64,000 nucleotides of DNA from Sediminibacterium soli (GTDB lineage Bacteria; Bacteroidota; Bacteroidia; Chitinophagales; Chitinophagaceae): the NCBI RefSeq assembly GCF_009939225.1, contig NZ_JAACJR010000006.1, positions 310,001 through 374,000 of the forward strand, in the 5' to 3' direction. Positions 26,810 through 34,847 of this stretch are shown here, piece after piece. Under the pieces are notes generated by a model. That model was not told the DNA's origin, did not search any database, and was given only the letters and a program-made list of their open reading frames with translations. Made by a program: the position numbers and the translations under genes. Numbering within the stretch: the stretch's first letter is position 1; every line of letters starts with the position of its first letter.

Positions 26810-27205
26810 CTATCCCGCCGCAAACTCCATATCCTCCCCGTCCAGCAGTTCCCGCTCGATCTCCTCCATCTGCACTATATCCCATGCCTCGCTTTCCGTA
26901 GGGGTGGTATTCATCATTTCCAGCAATGCAAGACCCGAAAAACCGGCTTCCGCCGAGGGCTGCATACAACAGATCACGAATGAGGCATTGTTTTCGTAGA
27001 AGTACTGTTGAAGCTCCGACAGCAAACTGGCTGCCGCATCTTCCACAAAAGCAACCCCGGAGAGGTTTAGTATGATATTTTTAACAGGTTGATAGAGCTG
27101 TTTTGACGCTGTTTCCCGTATCTCTGCTGCTATATTGGCAGTTAGTTCCGGCTGAATTGGCGTTACAACGGTAAATTTCTCCTTGGTATCAATTTTGACC
27201 TGCAT
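26810..27205 (-). CDS. STAS domain protein (anti-sigma factor antagonist-like)
   Basis: 131 residues from the ATG at 27205 (MQVKIDTKEKFTVVTP, the usual STAS first strand). The central NIILNLSGVAFVEDAAASLLSELQQ matches the STAS phosphosite region, but the usual Asp-Ser-Ser is V-E-D-A-A: no Ser or Thr stands at the phosphorylation site. It may therefore be a constitutive binder. The C-terminal tail is acidic (EEIERELLDGEDMEF). It is divergent from clpC. Confidence 0.7.
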   Translation of the reverse strand: MQVKIDTKEKFTVVTPIQPELTANIAAEIRETASKQLYQPVKNIILNLSGVAFVEDAAASLLSELQQYFYENNASFVICCMQPSAEAGFSGLALLEMMNTTPTESEAWDIVQMEEIERELLDGEDMEFAAG

Positions 27206-27296
27206 AACTGGTTGAATTAGATTAACAGTTGTGTATAAATGCCGCACAACACCGCTCAAAAATATTCGTTATAATTGTATAAATCCAAATAAGGCC

Positions 27297-29846
27297 ATGG
27301 ATAATAATTTCTCAGCACAGGTTAAGGAGATTATTTCCTTCAGCAGGGAAGAAGCTCTGAGGTTAGGCAATGATTTTATCGGCACAGAACATTTATTGTT
27401 GGGTTTGATCAGGGATGGAGATAACACCGCTATCAAAGTATTGAAACAACTGAATGTAGACCTTTATGAATTGCGCAAGGAAATAGAACTCGCAGTTAAA
27501 GACAAAACCGGTAAGAACATCGCCAATATCAACAGTCTGCCATTGACCAAACAGGCAGAAAAAGTGATCCGTGTAACGGTTCTCGAAGCAAAGGCACTCA
27601 AAAGCCCGCTGGTGGAAACAGAGCATCTGATGCTCAGCATACTCAAAAACAAGGAGAACATCGCCACGCAGATACTGAACCAGTTTGATGTGGACTACGA
27701 TCTGTTCCGCAACGAACTCGGTATGGTTGGCACCACCAACCCGCCTCCCAGAAGTGAATTCACCGACGGCGACGACGATGATTTCGACGAGGAAAAAAGA
27801 GGTGCGGGCTACCAGCAGCAGCGTGGAAGCAAACAGGCCGGCGCTACCAAAAGCAAGACCCCGGTGCTCGATAACTTCGGTCGCGATATCACCAAACTGG
27901 CGGAATCGGGTACACTCGATCCGATCGTGGGACGTGAAGAAGAGATCGAACGCGTAAGCCAGATACTGAGCCGCCGTAAAAAGAACAATCCCATCCTGAT
28001 CGGCGAACCCGGCGTGGGTAAAACCGCTATTGTGGAAGGACTGGCGCTGCGTATCGTGCAGCGTAAGGTGAGCCGTGTATTGTTCGACAAACGCGTGATC
28101 TCGCTGGATCTTGCCGCACTCGTGGCAGGCACCAAATACCGTGGTCAGTTCGAAGAACGCATGAAAGCGATCATGAACGAACTGGAAAAGAACCGCGACG
28201 TGATCCTGTTTATCGACGAGATACATACCATTGTAGGCGCAGGCGGTGCCAGCGGTTCGCTGGATGCATCCAATATTTTCAAACCCGCGCTGGCAAGGGG
28301 AGAACTGCAGTGCATCGGCGCATCCACACTCGACGAATACAGGATGTACATCGAAAAAGATGGCGCACTCGACCGTCGTTTCCAGAAAGTGCTGGTAGAG
28401 CCGCCAAGCGTGGAAGAGACCGTGCAGATACTGAATAACATCAAATCCAAATACGAAGACTTCCATAACGTAACCTATGGCGATGACGCCATCGAAGCCT
28501 GTGTGAAACTCAGCGACAGGTATATGACAGACAGGCTGCTGCCTGACAAGGCGATCGATGTACTGGATGAAGTGGGCGCACGTGTGCACCTGAAAAACAT
28601 CAATGTACCGCAGGAGATCGTGGAACTGGAGAAGAAGATCGAGGACGTTAAGAACGAGAAGAACAAAGTGGTAAAGAGTCAGCGTTTTGAAGAAGCGGCT
28701 TCCCTGCGTGATACGGAAAAACGTTTGGGTGAGGAACTGGAGAAGGCAAAAACGCAGTGGGAGGAAGACAGCAAACACAAACGCTATCCCATTACCGAAG
28801 AGCATATCGCCGAAGTGGTAAGCATGATGACCGGCATACCTGTAAAACGCATGGTACAGGCCGAAACAGAGAAGCTTCGCCGTATGGGCGAGGATATGAA
28901 GGGCATGGTGGTTGGACAGGACGAAGCCATTCAGAAAGTGGTGAAAGCCATCCAGCGTAACCGCGTGGGACTGAAAGACCCGAAAAAGCCGATCGGGACC
29001 TTTATTTTCCTCGGACCTACCGGTGTTGGTAAGACCGAGCTGGCGCGCGCCCTTGCGAGGTATATGTTCGATTCGGAAGATGCACTGATCCGGATCGATA
29101 TGAGCGAATACATGGAGAAATTCACCGTGAGCCGTTTGATCGGCGCACCTCCGGGATATGTGGGTTACGAAGAGGGCGGACAGCTTACAGAGAAAGTGCG
29201 CCGTAAACCTTACTCCGTGATCCTGCTCGACGAGATAGAAAAAGCGCACCCGGATATCTACAATATCCTGTTGCAGGTGCTTGACGACGGACAGCTGACC
29301 GACGGTCTCGGACGCAAAGTGGATTTCAAGAATACGATGATCATCATGACTTCGAACATCGGTGTACGCCAGTTGAAAGAGTTTGGCGACGGTGTGGGTT
29401 TTGCCACTGCCAACCGGATCCAGAACGCGGAGGAAAACAGCAAGGCGGTGATCGAGAAAGCGCTGAAACGCACCTTCTCTCCCGAGTTCCTGAACCGGAT
29501 CGACGATGTGGTGGTGTTTAACGCGCTTACAAAAGAGAATATCTTCAACATCATCGATATCCTGATGAAGGGTGTATCCAAACGCCTCAACAACCTGGGT
29601 TTCTCACTCGAGCTGACCAACGAGGCCAAAGAGTTCATAGCCGATAAAGGGTATGATGCCCAGTTCGGTGCACGTCCGCTGCACAGGGCCATCCAGAAAT
29701 ACCTGGAAGATCCGCTGGCGGAAGAAATTCTAAACCTCAACATCAAGGAAGGTGATCTGCTCACGGCCGACCTGGACAAAGAGTCCGGCAAACTCACCTT
29801 CAGCTTTCACAAGAAAGCCGAAGAAGGCGCCGGCGCAAACGTATAG
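27297..29846 (+). CDS. clpC: ATP-dependent Clp protease ATP-binding subunit ClpC
   Basis: Hsp100 unfoldase that feeds ClpP. 849 residues from the ATG at 27297 ([20 protein letters not shown]). Two N-domain repeats (about 1-150), a poly-acidic linker (GDDDDFDEE), a first AAA+ module with Walker A GEPGVGKT, a UVR-type coiled coil (about 445-485, [17 protein letters not shown]), and a second AAA+ module with GPTGVGKT and the D2-small domain ([15 protein letters not shown]). The UVR segment separates ClpC from ClpA/B. A short control region lies between it and the divergent STAS gene. Confidence 0.95.
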   Translation: MDNNFSAQVKEIISFSREEALRLGNDFIGTEHLLLGLIRDGDNTAIKVLKQLNVDLYELRKEIELAVKDKTGKNIANINSLPLTKQAEKVIRVTVLEAKALKSPLVETEHLMLSILKNKENIATQILNQFDVDYDLFRNELGMVGTTNPPPRSEFTDGDDDDFDEEKRGAGYQQQRGSKQAGATKSKTPVLDNFGRDITKLAESGTLDPIVGREEEIERVSQILSRRKKNNPILIGEPGVGKTAIVEGLALRIVQRKVSRVLFDKRVISLDLAALVAGTKYRGQFEERMKAIMNELEKNRDVILFIDEIHTIVGAGGASGSLDASNIFKPALARGELQCIGASTLDEYRMYIEKDGALDRRFQKVLVEPPSVEETVQILNNIKSKYEDFHNVTYGDDAIEACVKLSDRYMTDRLLPDKAIDVLDEVGARVHLKNINVPQEIVELEKKIEDVKNEKNKVVKSQRFEEAASLRDTEKRLGEELEKAKTQWEEDSKHKRYPITEEHIAEVVSMMTGIPVKRMVQAETEKLRRMGEDMKGMVVGQDEAIQKVVKAIQRNRVGLKDPKKPIGTFIFLGPTGVGKTELARALARYMFDSEDALIRIDMSEYMEKFTVSRLIGAPPGYVGYEEGGQLTEKVRRKPYSVILLDEIEKAHPDIYNILLQVLDDGQLTDGLGRKVDFKNTMIIMTSNIGVRQLKEFGDGVGFATANRIQNAEENSKAVIEKALKRTFSPEFLNRIDDVVVFNALTKENIFNIIDILMKGVSKRLNNLGFSLELTNEAKEFIADKGYDAQFGARPLHRAIQKYLEDPLAEEILNLNIKEGDLLTADLDKESGKLTFSFHKKAEEGAGANV

Positions 29847-29865
29847 ACTTAGTAAGTACAGTTAA

Positions 29866-29898
29866 AAGGATCCCTGCGAAAGTGGGGATTTTTTTTTT
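29866..29898 (+). terminator. Terminator after clpC
   Basis: GGATCCC pairs loosely with GGGGAT across TGCGAAAGT, followed by a run of ten T. Short stem but a long T tract. Confidence 0.65.
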
Positions 29899-30036
29899 GA
29901 ACAATAGAACAAGGAACAAGGAGCAGGGAACAAGGAGCGGGGGAAGGGGAATATCGAATATTGAATAAGGAATGTCGATATTGAAATAACTCCGATCGTT
30001 ATTCGATATTCCTTGTTCATCTGTTCATCTGTTCCC
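29899..30036 (+). repeat. Intergenic word repeat, family A copy 3
   Basis: Left half: GAACAATAGAACAAGGAAC, AAGGAGCAGGGAACAAGGAG and ATATCGAATATTGAATAAGG. Right half: ATTCGATATTCCTTGTTC and ATCTGTTCATCTGTTCCC. The right end reaches into the last codons of ubiX (30017 on). Confidence 0.65.
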
Positions 30037-30601
30037 ACCCCCCCCAACGAAATGTTTTCACGTCGATGCCTGCCAGGTCGAGGACGCGGTCTACGACGGT
30101 TGCGGCGAGTGCTTCGATGGTGGTGGGCTTGCTGTAGAACGAGGGACTGGCGGGGCAGATGATGCCGCCGGCAAGAGTGATGGTTTCCATATTGCGGATA
30201 TGGATCAGGTTGTACGGTGTATCGCGGGCCACCAGTACCAGTTTCCTTTTTTCTTTCAGGATCACATCGGCGGCGCGGGTCACCAGGTCGTCGCTGATAC
30301 CCGATGCAATACGGCCCATGGTTCCCATACTGCAGGGAACAACGATCATGGTCTGGTACCTCGCTGAGCCCGAAGCAAATGGCGCCGAAAAATCGTATTT
30401 GTCAAAATACCGGAACGGATAGTCTTTGTATGAATCGTTGCCCAGTTCCGACCGCCAGATATCTTTGGCGTTGTTGCTCATCACAATGCCGAGTTCTTCG
30501 TATTGATCCCGGCATTGCACCAGTTTATCCAGAAGCAGTTTTGCGTATAGGGCGCCGCTGGCGCCGGTAATGGCAATGGCTATTTTATGGGGTTGCAACA
30601 T
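30017..30601 (-). CDS. ubiX: Flavin prenyltransferase UbiX
   Basis: Makes prenylated FMN, the cofactor of UbiD-type decarboxylases. 194 residues from the ATG at 30601. FMN/phosphate motifs: AITGASGALYAKLLL at the start, VVPCSMGTMGRIASGISDDLVTRAADV, and LVARDTPYNLIHIRNM. The family core ends at about FRWGG; the last residues W-E-Q-M-N-R and the stop codon come from the family A repeat. A -7 element lies four bases before the start codon. No ubiD is in the window. Confidence 0.93.
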   Translation of the reverse strand: MLQPHKIAIAITGASGALYAKLLLDKLVQCRDQYEELGIVMSNNAKDIWRSELGNDSYKDYPFRYFDKYDFSAPFASGSARYQTMIVVPCSMGTMGRIASGISDDLVTRAADVILKEKRKLVLVARDTPYNLIHIRNMETITLAGGIICPASPSFYSKPTTIEALAATVVDRVLDLAGIDVKTFRWGGWEQMNR

Positions 30602-30604
30602 AAC

Positions 30605-30612
30605 CAAAGATA
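30605..30612 (-). promoter_or_regulatory. -7 promoter element of ubiX, next to the start codon
   Basis: On the minus strand TATCTTTG ends three bases before the ATG. A transcript from it would start inside or at the start codon. Confidence 0.5.
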
Positions 30613-30638
30613 CTTATCCCTGCCGATTACTGCCTTGT

Positions 30639-31100
30639 TCAGCGTGCCAGCCAGGCAACGTCTTGTTTTTCGGGAGGAAAAATATAAAAACCGTTTTCCC
30701 AGATCATATAGCGTTTGTGGCCGTCCTGTATGACCATATCGATCAGCGATACGATATCGTCGTAACGGGTACCTGCGGTGAGGTTTACCCTGATATAGTT
30801 TTTCGAAGCGGGATCGGTTTTCATCGTCCATGCGGCCGACCGTACAGGCAGTATGGCGGCTTGTTGTCCGGGCGGCAGGTCAAAAACCAGCAACTGCTTA
30901 TCGCGGTATTTTTCCAGCGTCCGCCACCCATACACAAAAGATTCGCTGTTATCGGAGGGAATGAACTGCCTGATCGACAGCTGCCGCCCGGGGTGCGTAT
31001 GCTGCCGGGTGTAAAACCAGGCGAAAACGATCAGCCAGGCATTCAGCAGGGCAATAATGGCCGGTGCAAACCAGACCTTGCCGGTAATGTTCCGTTTCAT
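30639..31100 (-). CDS. Membrane-anchored hypothetical protein, faintly ExbD-like
   Basis: I do not recognise it with confidence. 153 residues from the ATG at 31100. Basic N-terminus, one membrane helix (about 8-27, WFAPAIIALLNAWLIVFAWF), then a periplasmic part. The stretch IRVNLTAGTRYDDIVSLIDM followed by a short strand recalls the periplasmic domain of ExbD/TolR proteins (strand-helix-strand), but no ExbB partner is present. It lies between ubiX and the phosphorylase gene on the same strand. Confidence 0.6.
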   Translation of the reverse strand: MKRNITGKVWFAPAIIALLNAWLIVFAWFYTRQHTHPGRQLSIRQFIPSDNSESFVYGWRTLEKYRDKQLLVFDLPPGQQAAILPVRSAAWTMKTDPASKNYIRVNLTAGTRYDDIVSLIDMVIQDGHKRYMIWENGFYIFPPEKQDVAWLAR

Positions 31101-31188
31101 AATGCTAAGATGCAGGTGGCCGCTGTTTCCATAAAAAAGCGCCTGCCACAAAGCAGGCGCCGTAATTACGGGCTTGTTGCGGATATAA

Positions 31189-32844
31189 CTACCCGTTGTA
31201 CATGATCTCGTAATACTCATTTGCCATCCGGTTGCTGTCGAACTGGAAGCGAACATCGCGCATACCGTTCTTCTGGATTTGCCGCCAGGTATCAGGGCTC
31301 TCGTAATAAAGCGGTAATATCTGCTGCTCGAGTATTTCGTATACTTTGTTCAGGTCGTATTCATCCTGCTCGTGTACCGACATGTTTTCGTAATCGGCTT
31401 TGGGCACAACAAAACCATTGTTGCCATGGTTAATGAACTCGGGTATCCATCCATCATCGGTGGAAAAATTCACGGCGCCGTTCATGGCGGCGGTCATGCC
31501 GCTGGTGCCCGAGGCTTCTCTGGGTACACGCGGGTTGTTCAGCCATACATCAGCAGCCTGCTTCATCCGTTTGCTCAGTCCCAGTTCGTAGCCGATCAGC
31601 ACTGCCACATTCTTGTATTTTTTGCTGAGATGCACCAGGTTGTTGAACTGCGAGATGGCCGGATGGTCTACTGGATAGGGTTTGCCTGCCCAGATGATCT
31701 GTACGGGATATTTGGGATTGCTCAGCAGTTTTTCAAAGCGATCCATATCATAGGTGAGCATATCCGCGCGTTTGTATCCTGCAAAACGGCGGGCCCATAC
31801 GATGGTAAGTATATGCTGGTTGAAGATCTTGCCCGTTTGATCGGCAACGATCTCGAAGGCTCTTTTCTTCAGGTATTTTTTGCGGTCGTCGTAAAGGAAA
31901 TCGTTGCCGTCTTCCATGGAACGATACAGCTGTTTATCGGCCCAGTAACTCCAGTTCTGCGCGTTGGTGATGGAAGCGATGGGACAGATGCCTTCGTGAT
32001 TCTTCCACATTTCATTGCTCACGCGGCCATGCAGGGCCGATACGCCGTTTGCTTTCCTGGCAAAACGCAGGGCGGCCAGTGAATGGTTGAACTGGTCGTC
32101 TTTTATGCCGGTAAGCCTGCGCACCTCGTCGATGCTGAGTCCGTAGAAATAACTCATTTTCTGACAGAGATAAATATCATGCTTTTCATTGCCCGCTTCT
32201 TCGGGTGTATGGGTGGTGAATACGAGTTTCTCTTTCAGTTTTTCAACGCTCTTGAATTTATCGAGCAGGTAGAATGCAGAAGAAATACCGTGCGCCTCGT
32301 TGAGGTGGTATACTTCAGGATTGAAGCCCAGCTCGTCAATCAGTTTGGCGCCGCCGATACCGAGCAGGATGAACTGCGCCACTTTGGTGGCCACATTGGC
32401 GTCGTATAAACGGTGAGTGATGGTCTGCGATACATAATCGTTCTCGGGAAGATCGGTGCTCAACAGGAACAAAGGCGCGCTCCTGAAAATATCCGGCGCC
32501 AGGTAATAGGCTTTTACCCAAACAGGGTGTTCGTGAATAGGTATCTGGAATTTGATGCCCGTATCTTCCAGAAAGCTATAGTTTTTTTCCATGAACGAAA
32601 CCTGCAGGGTCTGGTCCTGGTTGCGGGCCTGGTCGTAATAGCCGTATTTCCAGAGGATGCCGATACCGATCAGGTTCTGTCTCAGTTCATAGGCGCTGCG
32701 TAAATGCGATCCCGCGAGGAACCCCAGTCCGCCGCTGTATATTTTCAAAGGCTGGTGAATGGCGAATTCCATGGAGAAATACGCCACTTTTTTTTCATAC
32801 TTCTCACTTACCTGGTAAGGCACATTGTAATGCGAAAAATTCAT
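31189..32844 (-). CDS. Short alpha-glucan phosphorylase homologue (GT35-like) lacking the PLP lysine
   Basis: 551 residues, the short GlgP form. Glucan phosphorylases release glucose-1-phosphate from glycogen with a PLP cofactor. Family motifs: AYFSMEFAIH and SGGLGFLAGSHL at the N-terminus, YHLNEAHG, FAGYKRADML and IIWAGKPYPVD. The cofactor stretch is EASGTSGMTAAMNGAVN: Thr451 (codon ACC) stands where phosphorylases carry the PLP-binding Lys after G-x-M. So either this clade uses a different chemistry or it is not a phosphorylase. The surrounding fold is intact and shows no decay. No other glycogen gene is nearby. Confidence 0.8.
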   Translation of the reverse strand: MNFSHYNVPYQVSEKYEKKVAYFSMEFAIHQPLKIYSGGLGFLAGSHLRSAYELRQNLIGIGILWKYGYYDQARNQDQTLQVSFMEKNYSFLEDTGIKFQIPIHEHPVWVKAYYLAPDIFRSAPLFLLSTDLPENDYVSQTITHRLYDANVATKVAQFILLGIGGAKLIDELGFNPEVYHLNEAHGISSAFYLLDKFKSVEKLKEKLVFTTHTPEEAGNEKHDIYLCQKMSYFYGLSIDEVRRLTGIKDDQFNHSLAALRFARKANGVSALHGRVSNEMWKNHEGICPIASITNAQNWSYWADKQLYRSMEDGNDFLYDDRKKYLKKRAFEIVADQTGKIFNQHILTIVWARRFAGYKRADMLTYDMDRFEKLLSNPKYPVQIIWAGKPYPVDHPAISQFNNLVHLSKKYKNVAVLIGYELGLSKRMKQAADVWLNNPRVPREASGTSGMTAAMNGAVNFSTDDGWIPEFINHGNNGFVVPKADYENMSVHEQDEYDLNKVYEILEQQILPLYYESPDTWRQIQKNGMRDVRFQFDSNRMANEYYEIMYNG

Positions 32845-32919
32845 TGGTCAGGGTTTGGTTAAACGATTGCTTGGCCTGCAATATAGGGAAAATGTATTTT
32901 GTACACGAAGAGGGGAAAT

Positions 32920-33070
32920 AAGGAGCAGATGAACAAGGAACAGGGAACAGGGAACAGGGAGCGGAAGAACAGGGAAACCTGAATGGGGTGGGTTGCGATC
33001 GGGAATACAGCCGTCAATAACTTTCCGATCATCTGTTCATCCGTTCCTTGCTCCTTGTTCATCTGTTCAC
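32920..33070 (+). repeat. Intergenic word repeat, family A copy 4
   Basis: Left half: GAGCAGATGAACAAGGAAC and AGGGAACAGGGAACAGGGAG. Right half: CATCTGTTCATCCGTTCC, TTGCTCCTTGTTC and ATCTGTTCAC. The right end holds the stop codon of the lipoprotein gene at 33067. Confidence 0.65.
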
Positions 33071-34011
33071 TTCTTTTTCCTAAGTTCTTTTTTCCGGGTA
33101 AACGAATCGTCGAACAGGCATTTCATGCCGCGGCGGTTGCCGCAAGTGCCGGTTTCTTTGATGGTGATTTCGTTGCCTTCGAAATTGAAATCGATCACAC
33201 AGGGATCGCCTTTGGCGGTATACCGGGCGCTGTTATTGCTTTTCATCGTCATCTCGCCTTTCAGTTCGCCGTTGCAGCCGCCGTCTTTTTCAAAATGCAC
33301 AAAAAATAGGTAGGTATTGGGCTTGCTGTTGTCCCGGACAGAGATAAAATTCCTTTTATCGCGTACATAATCGCCGCTGAATTTGTTTTTCCGAGGCAGC
33401 GTATCGAGCGGATTAACCACGGGAGCCGCTTTGTTAAGACCTTCGTTCGAATCATTTACCACCACCATAAACAGGCCCGCGTCATTGTATACCCAGCCCG
33501 CTCTTGAATAAAGTGTGGTGTTTTCCTCTTTTCCTTTTTTCTCGCGTCCGATAAAAAAAGTGGGTTCGCGGTTGATGGTTACACTATGCAGGTAGCCATC
33601 GCTGCGGTCGGCATCGAGCAGTTTTTTGGCCGCGAGAAATTTGTGTTTTTTATCGAGCACGAAAACGGCAAGCTGAGAGATTTTTTTTCTGTTGGTGAAT
33701 TTCAGCAGCAGATAGGTCTCGTTGTCTTTCTCGATCTTTCCCACGGCATGTATTTTTTGCCGGTTGTCCTTACCCACCATATCCGTCAGTGCGCTGTCGG
33801 GAAAAAACTGCTGCAATGCCCGGTACCCAATGGTGGTGGTATCGCCAAGCCTGGCAAGATTGGAGTCTGCGGCACTGAACGAGCCAACCAGCGGCGGAAA
33901 TACTGCCAGGAAATCCGCGGTCTTCACCGGTTTTTCCCCCGACAGATCAGGCTTCTTATCCGAACAAGCCACCAGCCACAAACACAGCAACACGGGCCAC
34001 CATCGTTTCAT
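33067..34011 (-). CDS. Lipoprotein of unknown function
   Basis: 314 residues from the ATG at 34011. Lipoprotein signal MKRWWPVLLCLWLVAC, Cys16, then Ser-Asp. I do not recognise the body. It has alternating beta-like stretches (ETYLLLKFTNRKKISQLAVF, EPTFFIGREKKG), and a C-terminal part rich in Cys and Lys (KDGGCNGELKGEMTMKS, GTCGNRRGMKCLFD). Upstream open codons have no signal and are left out. The stop codon lies in a family A repeat. Confidence 0.7.
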   Translation of the reverse strand: MKRWWPVLLCLWLVACSDKKPDLSGEKPVKTADFLAVFPPLVGSFSAADSNLARLGDTTTIGYRALQQFFPDSALTDMVGKDNRQKIHAVGKIEKDNETYLLLKFTNRKKISQLAVFVLDKKHKFLAAKKLLDADRSDGYLHSVTINREPTFFIGREKKGKEENTTLYSRAGWVYNDAGLFMVVVNDSNEGLNKAAPVVNPLDTLPRKNKFSGDYVRDKRNFISVRDNSKPNTYLFFVHFEKDGGCNGELKGEMTMKSNNSARYTAKGDPCVIDFNFEGNEITIKETGTCGNRRGMKCLFDDSFTRKKELRKKK

Positions 34012-34150
34012 ACAGGATCTTTCGATAAAAGTAGGGATTTTGAAGGAAAGGGCAGGAGATGGCAGTAAGCGAAGCGGCGGCGTAAAAACCACCAGGCGGT
34101 GGCCACCGGTGCCCGAAAGGATTTCTTGGGCAGCTGCGGGATGTAAAAAT

Positions 34151-34179
34151 TATTTAGATTTGCCTAAAAATAAATTTAG
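34151..34179 (+). promoter_or_regulatory. Promoter overlapped by a three-half-site operator for the DtxR/MntR-type regulator
   Basis: Half sites alternate as TTTAG (34153-34157), CTAAA (34164-34168) and TTTAG (34175-34179), each six bases apart and 11 bases centre to centre. TAGATTTG (34155-34162), a full -7 match, lies inside. The arrangement predicts that metal-loaded regulator binds over the promoter and blocks it. Confidence 0.6.
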
Positions 34180-34184
34180 TCATT

Positions 34185-34844
34185 ATGCATTTTTCCGTTA
34201 CGGAAGAGAATTATATCAAGGCGATCTTTCATTTGCAGCAGGAAGACGGAACCGTGTCTACGAACGAGCTGGCGGCGGTGCTGGCTACCAGGCCGGCATC
34301 GGTTACCGATATGCTCAAAAAACTGAAAACCAAAAAACTGCTCAGCTACGAGAAATACAAAGGCGTGCGGTTAACCGCCGAAGGTAAAAGACTGGCGCTG
34401 GCAGTGGTGCGCAAGCACAGGCTCTGGGAATATTTTCTGGTGCATACGCTTCAGTTTGGCTGGGACGAAGTGCATGAAGTGGCCGAAGAGCTCGAACACA
34501 TCACCAGCAGAAAACTGGTGGATAAACTGGACGTTTTTCTCGGTTATCCCAAGTTTGATCCGCACGGAGACCCCATACCCGACAGCCAGGGAAAAATGCA
34601 GCAGCAGCAGCAGGTAAACCTCATCGATCTGCCGCCCGGCACCGCGGCCGAGGTGAGCGCGGTGGGCAGCCAGTCTACCGAGTTACTGGAGTTGCTCCGT
34701 CATAAGAGCATTGGCATCGGCACCAGGCTCGAGGTAAAAAAGAAATTCGGTTTTGATCATTCGATCGAGATCAAGATAAAAGGACAAACCGCTTTCATCA
34801 TCAGCCAGCAGCTGGCGCAGGCGCTGTTTGTAAAACTGATATAG
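34185..34844 (+). CDS. DtxR/MntR family metal-dependent transcriptional regulator
   Basis: 219 residues. Winged helix 1-65 (VTEENYIKAIFHLQQEDG, TRPASVTDMLKKL), dimer/metal domain about 66-140 with VRKHRLWEYFLVHTL, EVAEELEHITS and P-H-G-D-P-I-P, and a C-terminal FeoA/SH3-like domain about 147-219. The family represses Mn or Fe uptake when metal is bound. It lies three bases before the Nramp gene, so it likely controls its own operon through the operator just upstream. The CAG run (QQQQQ, about 138-142) is unusual but short. Confidence 0.9.
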   Translation: MHFSVTEENYIKAIFHLQQEDGTVSTNELAAVLATRPASVTDMLKKLKTKKLLSYEKYKGVRLTAEGKRLALAVVRKHRLWEYFLVHTLQFGWDEVHEVAEELEHITSRKLVDKLDVFLGYPKFDPHGDPIPDSQGKMQQQQQVNLIDLPPGTAAEVSAVGSQSTELLELLRHKSIGIGTRLEVKKKFGFDHSIEIKIKGQTAFIISQQLAQALFVKLI

Positions 34845-34847
34845 ACC

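Noticed and set aside
26810..27205. STAS gene as part of an RsbW/RsbV-type sigma switch.
   Set aside because: No kinase or sigma gene is nearby and the phosphosite Ser is absent.
27393..29249. A 618-codon open frame antisense to clpC, and similar long frames antisense to ftsK (3780-4592) and dnaG (18219-19457).
   Set aside because: They mirror the codon pattern of the real genes, are rich in His/Phe/Cys/Tyr without domain order, and have no start or family support.
30639..31256. Longer start for the ExbD-like protein at 31256.
   Set aside because: The extra 52 residues overlap the end of the phosphorylase gene and give no signal or domain; the ATG at 31100 is followed at once by a membrane helix.
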